Shown here: positions 17,512 to 26,105 of the stretch, piece after piece
Layout: the number at the start of each line of letters is the position of its first letter
Position numbering within the stretch: the stretch's first letter is position 1
Assembly: GCF_041321095.1 (NCBI RefSeq)
Contig: NZ_JBGGWE010000007.1
Coordinates: 303,121 to 367,120, forward strand
Reading direction: 5' to 3'
From: Fibrella arboris
GTDB taxonomy: Bacteria > Bacteroidota > Bacteroidia > Cytophagales > Spirosomataceae
Length of the DNA: 64,000 bases
Notes under the pieces: model-generated
Seen by the model: only the letters and a program-made list of their open reading frames with translations
Database searches by the model: none
What the model was told of the DNA's origin: nothing
Position numbers and translations under genes: made by a program

Positions 17512-18507
17512 TTATTCGTAACTGATGCCAGCGGCCTTACGCACATCATCGAGCAGCGTCATCAGGTTGCGACTATCGACATGGCGCCAGAGCGGACTTT
17601 CGGTGAACCCTTCGTTGAGGCAATTCATCACGTGCTGGGCTTCATAGTCGTAGCCGTGCGTGCTTCGGTCGTAGGTGTTCGTTACAGGTCCTGCATCGGG
17701 TTTTTCGAGCGTGACTACGGTCGATTCGTGGAAACGACCCTGAATACGAATGGTACCTTCAGTGCCATAAATGAGGGCCAGATTCTCGGTATTGGCCATA
17801 AACGTGCTGTTCAAAACCGCCATGGCCCCACTGGAATAGGTCAACACCATACCGCATTGCTCGTCGGCACCCGTAGGGGCCAGCGTTGCCGATGCGATGA
17901 TGGTTGCGGGCATCCCGTTGATCAGGTAGCTGATGAAGAGTGGATAAATGCCGATGTCGAGCAGTGAACCGCCGCCTAACTCCTTGTTAAATAGTCGTTT
18001 GTCGGGGTCATAGTCAGCCTTGAAGCCAAAATCAGCTTTAATGGTCAACACCTTCCCGATAGCCCCTTCATCGATCCATTTTTTGGCCTGGATGATTGTC
18101 GGCATAAACCGGCTCCATAAGGCTTCCATCAGGAATGTCTGCCGGGCTTCGGCTACATCGAGCATCTGGTTGACATCGCCAATGTCCATACCAAATGGTT
18201 TCTCGCAAAGAACGGCCAACCCGCCATTCAGGCAAAGCAGTGTGTTGGCGCGGTGGTATACGTGGCGGGTGGCGATGTAAACCACATCAATGTCGTCGGC
18301 CAGTGGGAGCAGGGCTTCATACGTACCCAACGCACGGGGCAACGAACCATCGGGGCGGGGGTAATGCGCTGCAAACGCCTCGGCGCGTGCCTGGTCGGTC
18401 GAGGCAACGGCTACAAGATCAGCGTCGGGCAGCGTCATCAGATCGGTCGCAAATTTGTGGGCGATACGGCCCAGGCCCAGAATGGCCCAACGGGTTTTGG
18501 TTGACAT
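17512..18507 (-). CDS. Gfo/Idh/MocA family oxidoreductase
   Basis: This is a 331-residue NAD(P)-dependent dehydrogenase of the Gfo/Idh/MocA family, which mostly acts on sugars, inositols or related diols. The N-terminal Rossmann fold has WAILGLGRIAHKFATDL and ADLVAVASTDQ. The central motif CEKPFGMD carries the conserved Lys, and the second domain contains KELGGGSLLDIGIYPLFI with the conserved Asp/Gly-rich turn. No signal peptide is seen. The substrate cannot be assigned. It is divergent from the DUF481 gene. Confidence 0.9.
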   Translation of the reverse strand: MSTKTRWAILGLGRIAHKFATDLMTLPDADLVAVASTDQARAEAFAAHYPRPDGSLPRALGTYEALLPLADDIDVVYIATRHVYHRANTLLCLNGGLAVLCEKPFGMDIGDVNQMLDVAEARQTFLMEALWSRFMPTIIQAKKWIDEGAIGKVLTIKADFGFKADYDPDKRLFNKELGGGSLLDIGIYPLFISYLINGMPATIIASATLAPTGADEQCGMVLTYSSGAMAVLNSTFMANTENLALIYGTEGTIRIQGRFHESTVVTLEKPDAGPVTNTYDRSTHGYDYEAQHVMNCLNEGFTESPLWRHVDSRNLMTLLDDVRKAAGISYE

Positions 18508-18575
18508 AATTCTATTTTTAGCGCAATGAAGCGACTTTTGCGAAAGTTATTTATCGCTTAAGTAAATACAACGTT

Positions 18576-19424
18576 ATGCGCTTTCTCCTTCTTTTCGGGT
18601 GCCTGCTGATCGCTTTCTCTACCGACGCACAGAATACAGAGCAACCTGACCCGCTACGCCCATCGGTGCGCGACAGTTCGCAGATCGCCGCTGATTCAGT
18701 CAAAACTGTTACGGACTCATTACAGGGTAAGAAGTCGGCCAGGCTGGTTTTCAAGCCAGCCTATCGATGCCGGCTAACGGCCGACGGCACGTTCACCAGC
18801 GGTAACGTCAACCGGTCGTTGTTGCAGCTTGTCAGCGCAGTCGATGTGGAGGTGAGCAGGGTCGCCAAGCTATCTACAACACCCTCGTTTGTGTTTGGCC
18901 GGCAGAGCGGACTACTGGCCGAACGCGAATATTTCGGGGATGCACGACTGACCATGTTCTATGAAAATAGATTGTATTACCTGGCGTTTGGTTCGTATGA
19001 GCGAAGCAACCTGCGACAGATTCTGAACCGGTACACGGCGGCGGCGGGCCTGGGGTTTAAACTATTGACCCATAAACGCGCCTACATGTCGATCACCGAC
19101 GTGCTGATTCGCGAATACACTGATTACGTTGAATTGAGTGATGTGAACCTCTGGCGTAATTCAGCGCGCCTGTTTGGGGAATATACCTTCGGCGATGATC
19201 GGTGGAGTATCTCGCACACCGTTTATTATCAGCCTGCGCTTGGTCGGCAGGGGGGGCAGCCGCGCAATGTTCGCTGGAACGGTAGTGTCAGTGTGCAGTA
19301 TAAGTTCAGCACGTACCTGAGTTTCAGAAGTACGCTGGCCAATTCGTATGAAAGTATTGTGGTACCCGGCCGGGTCAATAACGATCTCCGGGTGACGCTG
19401 GGGATGACCTACGAGCGAAAATAA
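18576..19424 (+). CDS. DUF481 family outer-membrane-like protein
   Basis: This 282-residue protein has a signal peptide (MRFLLLFGCLLIAFSTDAQ), a short Ser/Asp-rich linker and a barrel-like body of about ten amphipathic strands with aromatic ends, characteristic of DUF481 (salt-induced outer membrane protein family). Examples are LTADGTFTSGNVNRSLLQL, RLTMFYENRLYYLAFGSYER and SVQYKFSTYLSFRSTLANSY. It is probably an outer-membrane barrel of unknown cargo. The final residues are charged (MTYERK) rather than the classic terminal Phe. Confidence 0.82.
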   Translation: MRFLLLFGCLLIAFSTDAQNTEQPDPLRPSVRDSSQIAADSVKTVTDSLQGKKSARLVFKPAYRCRLTADGTFTSGNVNRSLLQLVSAVDVEVSRVAKLSTTPSFVFGRQSGLLAEREYFGDARLTMFYENRLYYLAFGSYERSNLRQILNRYTAAAGLGFKLLTHKRAYMSITDVLIREYTDYVELSDVNLWRNSARLFGEYTFGDDRWSISHTVYYQPALGRQGGQPRNVRWNGSVSVQYKFSTYLSFRSTLANSYESIVVPGRVNNDLRVTLGMTYERK

Positions 19425-19444
19425 ACCCCGGCGGATCGCGCTAT

Positions 19445-19636
19445 CTACCGGACGCTGAGACCAGCAATGACTAACGAGAAAGCAACAACCCGAAGCGCCC
19501 AATGCGCTTTTCGGGCGCCTATCTGCTGCTGAATACGCTTAAATTGGTCAAGCCCAACCAGTGACGAGTAGTCGATGAACGCGAGGAAATCGTAAAAAAA
19601 AAGTAAAGACCCGTAGAAGAGCAGGTAAAAACTCAT
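19445..19636 (-). CDS. Possible small membrane protein
   Basis: A 63-residue frame starts at an ATG, with two hydrophobic segments (YLLFYGSLLFFYDFLAFI and LRVVAFSLVIAGLSV) joined by a polar helix with LDQFKRIQQQIGARKAHW. The composition looks protein-like, and no larger gene uses this stretch. No ribosome site or promoter is obvious, so it is only a candidate. It converges with the DUF481 gene. Confidence 0.4.
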   Translation of the reverse strand: MSFYLLFYGSLLFFYDFLAFIDYSSLVGLDQFKRIQQQIGARKAHWALRVVAFSLVIAGLSVR

Positions 19637-19831
19637 AAGTGACTAACTGATACGGTTACGGTGTATTCAGGGCACGAATATAGAGCCCAGTCAAACGCCG
19701 ACATTGATTGCAGGTTACGGTTATGTTAAATAAACAGATTGATTCGTTCAATGACCATACTTTCCACATCAATGCGCCTTCCAGGCTTTTCGATGGCGGA
19801 GTGCTCCGTCGCGCCGGGCCGGATAAGCGTG

Positions 19832-19839
19832 TAGCTTTG
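19832..19839 (+). promoter_or_regulatory. -7 box abutting the TPR gene start
   Basis: TAGCTTTG matches TAnnTTTG and ends only four bases before the ATG at 19844. In Bacteroidota promoters this would put the transcript start at or near the start codon, implying a leaderless mRNA. Confidence 0.5.
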
Positions 19840-19843
19840 TGCG

Positions 19844-21325
19844 ATGATGCGCTATCTGCTGGTTGTACTATTACTGACACAGGCTACGGCTGGCCATACC
19901 CAGGGATTTACCTGGACATCAGGCCTGCAACGCGCCTACGCCGACCTGACCAAAGGCCGCCTTCAAACGGCCCGGCAGTTGCTGGCGGCTGAGCCTGCCG
20001 GCATGAACGGGCTGCATATCTACGTGGCCGACTATGCCGATATGCTGGCTCTGCTTAGTTCAGACGATGACCGCCTGCTGGGTCAGTTAGCCGACCGTGA
20101 GTCAGAACGGTTAGACCAGCTGGATGACCTCGACGATACATCGCCGTATCAACGGTTGCTTCTGGCTGAAGTGCGGCTGCATTGGGCCTTTGTGAAACTC
20201 AAGTTCGGAAAAGAAGCGGCTGCCAGCTGGGATGTTATCAAAGCCTATAAACTGCTGGCCGAGAATCAACGGCGCTTTCCCGATTTTTTGCCAACCTATA
20301 AGTCGCTGGGCGTGCTGCGGGTCATGATCGGGTCAGTGCCCGACAGCTACGCCTGGGTGCCTCGATTGCTGGGGCTACGCGGCAACATTCGCGAAGGCCT
20401 GTCAGATTTGCAACGGGCTGGCCATGATCCGATTTTCGGCACAGAAGCCCGCCTGGCCGACTTACTGATTCGTGCCTACGTGCTGCGTTTTACCACAATC
20501 GACGAGCGCAATCTGAATCAGTTTGTGGCCGATTCGCCTGATAACCTGCTGGTTCGCTTCTTTGCTGCTACAACGGCCATGAAAAACGCGCATTCGGAAC
20601 AGGCGCTAACCTGGCTGATAACACGCCCCAACGGGCCAGCCTACGTCTCGCTACCGGTGATCGAAAACCTACTGGGCGACATCTATATTCAGAAAGGCGC
20701 CTACACAACCGCGCTGGCCCATTATGAACAGTTTCTAAAGACTTACCGTGGTCAGAACCTGGTAAAAGATACCCACTATAAACGCTTTCTGTGTTATTGG
20801 CTGGCCGATGATGACGCGCACGCCCGCGCCGAGTTGCCCCAAGTGCTTCGCACGGGGCGCACCACCGTAGAGGCCGACAAAGCCGCCCAGAAAGCGGCCA
20901 GCACGTACCTGAACGCGTTTCCCTCTCAACGGCAGCGGGTACTGATGCAGGCACGGCTGGCATCTGACGGTGGTTTTCTGGATGAAGCACTGGCCATACT
21001 GAAGCCGTATGCAGAAAATACGTTCCCGACCATCCCTGAGCGGGCCGAATACCAGTATCGGCTGGGACGGATCTGTCAGAAGCAGGCCAACGTACCTGCG
21101 GCTATTCGAGCGTTTGAGCGAGCCGTTCTACTAAGCGATCCAGCGCAACTGTCGTTTGGGGCTACATCGGCGCTACAGCTTGGTTATCTGTATCAGCAAC
21201 AGCACAACGTACCCAAGGCTACGCAGGCGTTCGAGAAGGCCATCAGCTACAGGCACCATGAATACAAAAACAGTGTCGACAATAAAGCCCGCGCTGCCCT
21301 GAATGAGCTAAAAAATAGCCAATAG
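19844..21325 (+). CDS. Secreted tetratricopeptide repeat protein
   Basis: This 493-residue protein has a signal peptide (MMRYLLVVLLLTQATAGHTQ) and alpha-helical repeats. Recognisable TPR units are NLLGDIYIQKGAYTTALAHY (about residue 273), YRLGRICQKQANVPAAIRAF (about 405) and LQLGYLYQQQHNVPKATQAF (about 445). The N-terminal half is also helical with degenerate repeats. Such proteins serve as protein-interaction scaffolds in the periplasm or on the outer membrane; the partner is unknown. The start was chosen at the first of two adjacent ATG codons, next to a -7 box. Confidence 0.88.
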   Translation: MMRYLLVVLLLTQATAGHTQGFTWTSGLQRAYADLTKGRLQTARQLLAAEPAGMNGLHIYVADYADMLALLSSDDDRLLGQLADRESERLDQLDDLDDTSPYQRLLLAEVRLHWAFVKLKFGKEAAASWDVIKAYKLLAENQRRFPDFLPTYKSLGVLRVMIGSVPDSYAWVPRLLGLRGNIREGLSDLQRAGHDPIFGTEARLADLLIRAYVLRFTTIDERNLNQFVADSPDNLLVRFFAATTAMKNAHSEQALTWLITRPNGPAYVSLPVIENLLGDIYIQKGAYTTALAHYEQFLKTYRGQNLVKDTHYKRFLCYWLADDDAHARAELPQVLRTGRTTVEADKAAQKAASTYLNAFPSQRQRVLMQARLASDGGFLDEALAILKPYAENTFPTIPERAEYQYRLGRICQKQANVPAAIRAFERAVLLSDPAQLSFGATSALQLGYLYQQQHNVPKATQAFEKAISYRHHEYKNSVDNKARAALNELKNSQ

Positions 21326-21389
21326 CCGATTGGATTAGCCAGACTGGTCAGGTACGTTGCCTAAGGCAATTCAACGCGACAACCATTTT

Positions 21390-22484
21390 TTATCCCTGCC
21401 CTTCCCGGCTTTTCGCTACAATTTCCCGGGCTTCTTCCAAGTCATCTCCCTCTGGCTGGGGGGTATGCTCAATGCGCTTGGGGTCGGGATTATAGGTCAA
21501 CGATACCAGGATCGGGAAATGATCGGAGCCGCAGGCGGGCAGTCGGCGTAAGGTACGAAGCCGGAAATGGTGCGAGACAAAGACATGGTCGAGTGGCCAG
21601 CGAAGAAAGAAATAGCCCGCATGGAATGTGCTGTATAAGCCCCGGCCAATGCGGGGGTCGAATAAACCACTGATTCGCTGGAATAAACGTGTGGTGTGCG
21701 ACCAGGCCACATCGTTCAGGTCACCGGCTACCATCACTGGCCCTGTTTGCTGGCGGGCTTCCCGGCCAATCAGCACCAGCTCGGCGTCGCGTTCAGTGGA
21801 GCGGTAGTGTTCTGTTGGGCTGGGTGGTTGCGGATGGACACCATAAAAATGGAGCGTTTTGCCCGATTGCATGACCAGTTGAACATAAATTGATGGGATA
21901 TCGTCTTCGACCAGAAAACGCAGTTCCTGGTGCTTGAATGGCAGCCTTGAGTAAAACAACATACCGTATGTGTTCTCCTGCGGATACAGGATCCGGTGTG
22001 GATACTCGGTCTCGAGGGCGGCCAGTTGCTGTTTCCAGCGAGCATTTGCCTCAAGCACCATAATCAGGTCGGGCTGATGTTTCTGGACCAGGCTAAGCAC
22101 CTTCGGGCATTGCGTGTTGGTCATCAGCACGTTGGCGGTCAGTAAGGTTATCGTGTTTGGGTCGGCCTGTTTCTGCCCTTTCCTGCCTTTCGGGTAGCGT
22201 TGGCGAATGACCTGCCTCGGATGCAGGTAGGTGTATGGCCAGAAAAGCCAGCTCTGGTATAGAAGTGCGGCCGTTAGTCCGGCTGGAGCCAGCCAGTGGG
22301 GCCAACTGTATGCCTGCACAAAAACGGCCCAGCCAACCAGGCCGATGGCCGCCAGCGCCGCCAGTTGTGTGTGCGGGAAATCCCAGATACGTACCCACCA
22401 GTATTCGATTCGTAGCAGATGAATAAAGGAAAGAACTGTGATCAGCAGTCCATAGAGCAGCCAGCCCCACTCAGTTGTTGTCAT
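21390..22484 (-). CDS. Endonuclease/exonuclease/phosphatase family membrane protein
   Basis: This is a 364-residue protein with three N-terminal hydrophobic helices (residues 5-22, 38-60, 65-85) followed by a DNase I-like metal phosphoesterase domain. The domain's motifs are visible: LLTANVLMTN, DLIMVLEANARW with the metal-binding Glu, HFYGVHPQPPSP, VAGDLNDVAWS and GSDHFPILVSL with the terminal Asp-His. The family includes nucleases and phospholipid or inositol phosphatases; membrane anchoring argues for a lipid or envelope substrate, which is an inference. It converges with the TPR gene. Confidence 0.88.
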   Translation of the reverse strand: MTTTEWGWLLYGLLITVLSFIHLLRIEYWWVRIWDFPHTQLAALAAIGLVGWAVFVQAYSWPHWLAPAGLTAALLYQSWLFWPYTYLHPRQVIRQRYPKGRKGQKQADPNTITLLTANVLMTNTQCPKVLSLVQKHQPDLIMVLEANARWKQQLAALETEYPHRILYPQENTYGMLFYSRLPFKHQELRFLVEDDIPSIYVQLVMQSGKTLHFYGVHPQPPSPTEHYRSTERDAELVLIGREARQQTGPVMVAGDLNDVAWSHTTRLFQRISGLFDPRIGRGLYSTFHAGYFFLRWPLDHVFVSHHFRLRTLRRLPACGSDHFPILVSLTYNPDPKRIEHTPQPEGDDLEEAREIVAKSREGQG

Positions 22485-22638
22485 GCCAAACTAAACCACA
22501 GTTTTAGCCTTGCGGTTTTTACGATGAGCAATTATCAGTTCACTGTCTGCTGGTAATTCGTCATCGATCGCCGATCGTTGAGTAAAAACTTAGGCACCAA
22601 CACCCTACATGCCTGTAAAGTCCGTTATTTCGCAGTAA

Positions 22639-23118
22639 ATGAAAGTAGGAATTATCATGGGTAGCATTTCCGACCGTCCGGTAATGCAGGAAGCCGCCGA
22701 TGCACTGACGGAATTAGGCGTTGCCTGGGAGATGGACATTGTCTCGGCCCACCGCACACCGGAAAAAATGCTCGACTACGCCAAATCGGCCCGCGAGCGG
22801 GGTTTACGCGTGATTGTGGCAGGTGCTGGTGGGGCTGCCCACCTGCCTGGCATGGTGGCCTCGCTCACCGTGCTACCGGTTATCGGCGTTCCGGTTAAAT
22901 CGAGCAACTCTATTGACGGATGGGATTCTGTGTTGTCTATCCTACAGATGCCAGGTGGCGTACCTGTGGCAACAGTAGCCCTCAATGGAGCCAAAAATGC
23001 GGGCATCCTGGCGGCCCAAATCATTGCCACGGCCGACGAAGCGGTGGCCCGGCGTTTGGCCGAGTACAAAGAAGAATTGAAAGAGAAAGTGGCTCAGATG
23101 AGTGAGCAGTTGAAATGA
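22639..23118 (+). CDS. purE: N5-carboxyaminoimidazole ribonucleotide mutase
   Basis: PurE class I moves the carboxyl group of N5-CAIR to give CAIR in purine synthesis. The 159 residues match the normal length. Motifs are IIMGSISDRPVMQEA with the phosphate-binding Ser/Asp, SAHRTPEKMLDYA with the catalytic His, GAGGAAHLPGMVAS, PVIGVPVKSS and SILQMPGGVPVATV. It is 15 bases before the LysM gene on the same strand and probably shares its transcript. A TTATTTCG element eight bases before the ATG could be a degenerate -7 box. Confidence 0.97.
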   Translation: MKVGIIMGSISDRPVMQEAADALTELGVAWEMDIVSAHRTPEKMLDYAKSARERGLRVIVAGAGGAAHLPGMVASLTVLPVIGVPVKSSNSIDGWDSVLSILQMPGGVPVATVALNGAKNAGILAAQIIATADEAVARRLAEYKEELKEKVAQMSEQLK

Positions 23119-23133
23119 TCTGATTATACGACT

Positions 23134-23853
23134 ATGCCCGAAACGACCAATAATGAACGCCAGAAGGTGAATGCCTCGCTGCCGATGATTACATTGCTGG
23201 TGCTGGTAGGCCTCATTGCAGCGCTGCTGTATATCGGCTACGATAGTCTGGCCGATGATACCGGTAATGCCCGTGAGCTGACCAGCGTACCACTCGATAC
23301 CACCGATCAGGCATTGGCCGGGCAGACCGACGATCCCGAAAACCTGCTGCCCGATTCCAGCAGTACGCCCGCCCCGGTCGATTTGTCGCAGGCACCGGCC
23401 CCACCCGACGAAGATGTAGTGGATGAGTCGGCCGCCAAACCGAGTGATAGGAGTGAGGTGGCCGAAGAGACAGACAAGCCGGTAAAAGAAGAAGAAAAGC
23501 CGGCGGAGAAGCCGGAAAAAAAGCCGGACGTACCTAAAGTAAACGGAGCGAGTTCGACCTACACCGTGGGCAACGGTGAAACGTTTTACGGGGTGGCCAA
23601 CCGGTTGAATATGAAGGTGAGCACCCTGAAAGCCTTGAACCCTGGCGTTGACGAGAACAGCGTGAAATCAGGGGTTACTAAGTTGAAGGTCAAAGTCAAA
23701 GCCATTCATACCGTTGGGGCTGGTGATGTGCTGCGTGTGGTAGCCGAGAAGTATGGTGTCAGCAAAGAAGCCCTGATGAAAGCTAACCACAAAACCAAAG
23801 ACATTGCCACCCGTGGCGAGAAGCTGATCATTCCGCTCTCATCGAAAGAGTAG
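23134..23853 (+). CDS. Membrane-anchored double LysM protein
   Basis: This 239-residue protein has a short basic/polar start, one membrane helix (about residues 18-38, LPMITLLVLVGLIAALLYIG), a long Pro/Glu/Asp/Lys-rich linker (about 60-138) and two LysM domains: STYTVGNGETFYGVANRLNM (from about 141) and HTVGAGDVLRVVAEKYGV (from about 191). LysM domains bind peptidoglycan glycan strands. There is no catalytic domain, so it is likely a structural or targeting protein linking the inner membrane to the wall. It lies directly after purE and is followed by a strong terminator. Confidence 0.88.
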   Translation: MPETTNNERQKVNASLPMITLLVLVGLIAALLYIGYDSLADDTGNARELTSVPLDTTDQALAGQTDDPENLLPDSSSTPAPVDLSQAPAPPDEDVVDESAAKPSDRSEVAEETDKPVKEEEKPAEKPEKKPDVPKVNGASSTYTVGNGETFYGVANRLNMKVSTLKALNPGVDENSVKSGVTKLKVKVKAIHTVGAGDVLRVVAEKYGVSKEALMKANHKTKDIATRGEKLIIPLSSKE

Positions 23854-23878
23854 CCGTCGGTAGCTTATTTTTTATAGA

Positions 23879-23917
23879 AGCCGCAGCCAGCCCCGTCAAG
23901 GAAAACTGGCTGCGGCT
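23879..23917 (+). terminator. Terminator after the LysM gene
   Basis: The perfect 12-base arms AGCCGCAGCCAG and CTGGCTGCGGCT are followed by TTTT. It ends the purE-LysM unit. Confidence 0.8.
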
Positions 23918-23930
23918 TTTGGCGTTTTAA

Positions 23931-23973
23931 CAGTCAGACCGGGTCTGTCAATCTGACAGTCCCGGTCTGACTG
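23931..23973. repeat. Second long hairpin before htpG
   Basis: Twenty-base arms (CAGTCAGACCGGGTCTGTCA and TGACAGTCCCGGTCTGACTG) pair with one mismatch around a 3-base loop. It comes directly after the LysM terminator and 65 bases before the htpG start, so it lies in the htpG upstream region. Confidence 0.75.
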
Positions 23974-24038
23974 GAACGGCATTTGGAGACAACGTACCCA
24001 GCAACTAATCACTCTTTATCTCTTTCACTTGTTCGCTT

Positions 24039-25868
24039 ATGGAAGCCGTACAAAACGAAAAAGGGCAGATCTCGATTCACACCGAGAATATCTTTCCGAT
24101 CATTAAAAAATTCCTGTATTCCGATCACGAGATTTTCCTGCGGGAACTGGTCAGCAATGCCGTCGATGCCAGCCAGAAGCTTCAAAAGCTGGCTGCTTAT
24201 GGTGAATTCGGACAGGAGATCGGTGACTTAAAAATCACTGTTTCGGTTGATCCAGACGCCAAAACCATCACCATCAGCGATCGGGGTATTGGTATGACCG
24301 CCGATGAAGTGAAGAAATACATTAATCAGATTGCCTTCTCGGGCGCTACTGAATTCATTGAGAAGTACAAAGACAAAGCAGGCGAAGAAACCAACATTAT
24401 CGGTCATTTTGGCTTGGGCTTCTACTCGGCCTTTATGGTGGCCGAAAATGTTGAGATCATCACCAAATCGTATCGGGAAGGTGCTCAGGCCGTTCGCTGG
24501 CTTTGTGATGGCTCGACCGACTATGAACTGACCGAAGCCGAAAAAGAAGATCGGGGTACCGATATCATCCTGCATATCGCAGCCGACTCAGAAGAGTTTC
24601 TCGATAAGTACCGCCTGCGGGGTATTCTGGAAAAATATGGCCGGTTCCTGCCAATTCCGGTAGAGTTTGATGGCAGTGTGGTCAACAGCGCCACGCCGAT
24701 CTGGACAAAATCGCCGAATGACCTTACCGAAGAGGACTATAAAACGTTCTACCGGGAGCTGTACCCGATGTCGGCCGAACCGCTGTTCTGGATTCATCTC
24801 AACGTCGACTATCCGTTCAACCTGACGGGCGTGTTGTATTTCCCCAAGCTGGACAACGACAAGTTCCAGATGAAGCGGGAGAAAATTCAGCTGTATAGCC
24901 GGCAGGTGTTCATTACCGACGAGGTGAAAGACGTGGTGCCCGACTTTCTGATGATGCTTCACGGTGTAATCGACTCGCCGGATATTCCGTTGAACGTGTC
25001 GCGGAGCTTCCTGCAGGCCGATGGCAACGTGAAGAAAATTAACGGATATATTACCCGGAAAGTAGCCGACAAGCTGAACGAGCTGTTCCAGGCAGACCGG
25101 GCCGGTTTTGAAGCCAAATTCGACGATATTGGCCTTTTCGTCAAATACGGTATCCTGAGCGACGAGAAGTTTTACGAAAAGGCGAAAGACTTTGCGCTGG
25201 TGAAGAATACCGAAGGCAAGTATTTCACACTGAACGAATATCGCGAGCACGTCCAGGCGAACCAGACCGACAAGGGCGATCAGGTAGTGATGCTGTACAC
25301 GACCGACCGCAACCAGCAGGACGCCTACGTTGAATCGGCTAAACGCCGGGGATACGATGTGCTGCTGATGGACACGATCATCGACGCGCACTTCATTAAT
25401 ACCCTGGAGTCGAAGCTCGAGAAAACGACCTTCAAGCGGGTTGATGCCGATACGCTCGATAAACTGATCGACACCGGGGTCGCCAGTGAAAGCGTGTTGT
25501 CTGACGACGAAAAGACCAGGCTTAAAGAGACGTTCGAGCAGGTACTGGCCGATAAAACATTGGCCGTTAGCGTGGAATCATTGCCAACAGATGAGTTGCC
25601 CGTGTCGATCACGATGCCCGAGTTCATGCGCCGGATGAAAGATATGTCGGCACTGTCGGGCGAAGCCAATATGTTTGGTAACCTGCCGGGTGGATACAAC
25701 GTGGTGGTTAACGCGAACCACGCCCTGGCGCAGAAAGTGTTGAGCCTGGAGGGTGAAGCGCAGCAGAATTTGGCGAAGCAACTGTATGATCTGGCCCTGC
25801 TGGCGCAGAACCGCCTGACTGGCCCGAGCCTGACTGCCTTCGTGAAACGCACTGTAGCAGGATTGTAG
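24039..25868 (+). CDS. htpG: Chaperone HtpG (Hsp90)
   Basis: HtpG is the bacterial cytosolic Hsp90, an ATP-driven dimeric chaperone. The 609 residues contain the GHKL ATP site: ELVSNAVDASQKL (about residue 37), ITISDRGIGMTADE, ATEFIEKYK and IIGHFGLGFYSAFMVAE. The middle domain has PLFWIHLNVDYPFNLTG and NVSRSFLQADGNVKKI, and the C-terminal dimer domain ends KRTVAGL. The upstream region carries a long hairpin and no clear TAnnTTTG box. The stop codon is embedded at the start of a 74-base purine tract. Confidence 0.98.
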   Translation: MEAVQNEKGQISIHTENIFPIIKKFLYSDHEIFLRELVSNAVDASQKLQKLAAYGEFGQEIGDLKITVSVDPDAKTITISDRGIGMTADEVKKYINQIAFSGATEFIEKYKDKAGEETNIIGHFGLGFYSAFMVAENVEIITKSYREGAQAVRWLCDGSTDYELTEAEKEDRGTDIILHIAADSEEFLDKYRLRGILEKYGRFLPIPVEFDGSVVNSATPIWTKSPNDLTEEDYKTFYRELYPMSAEPLFWIHLNVDYPFNLTGVLYFPKLDNDKFQMKREKIQLYSRQVFITDEVKDVVPDFLMMLHGVIDSPDIPLNVSRSFLQADGNVKKINGYITRKVADKLNELFQADRAGFEAKFDDIGLFVKYGILSDEKFYEKAKDFALVKNTEGKYFTLNEYREHVQANQTDKGDQVVMLYTTDRNQQDAYVESAKRRGYDVLLMDTIIDAHFINTLESKLEKTTFKRVDADTLDKLIDTGVASESVLSDDEKTRLKETFEQVLADKTLAVSVESLPTDELPVSITMPEFMRRMKDMSALSGEANMFGNLPGGYNVVVNANHALAQKVLSLEGEAQQNLAKQLYDLALLAQNRLTGPSLTAFVKRTVAGL

Positions 25869-26070
25869 AGAAGAAGGGGAGGAAAGGAGAAAGGGGAGGA
25901 AAGGAGAAAGGGGAGAAGGGAGGAAAGGGGGAAGGGAAGGTGCCGCATGAATATACTGGCGGATGCTCCCGTTCTTCCTTTCCTCCCTTCTCCCCTTCCT
26001 CCTTTCCTCCCTTTCCTCCTTCTTACCCCCCTTTTCTCCTTTTCTCCGTTCTCCCTTTCCTCCTTTTCTC
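25867..26070. repeat. Purine tract / pyrimidine tract inverted repeat
   Basis: An unbroken purine run at 25867-25940, built of units such as GGGGAGGAAAGGAGAAA, is followed after about 30 mixed bases by pyrimidine runs at 25972-26024, 26026-26047 and 26049-26070. The two halves can pair as a long imperfect stem, and each can also form triplex-type structure. It occupies the whole gap between htpG and the receiver-cyclase gene except the last 35 bases, which hold a TATCTTTA -7 box. Confidence 0.8.
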
Positions 26071-26105
26071 GTTATCTTTATCAACGAAACGAATACACCC
26101 GTTGC

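Noticed and set aside
25947..26105. N-terminal extension of the receiver-cyclase
   Set aside because: The extension is a Pro/Phe/Ser/Leu string encoded by the pyrimidine tract, and the receiver domain begins at the ATG at 26106.
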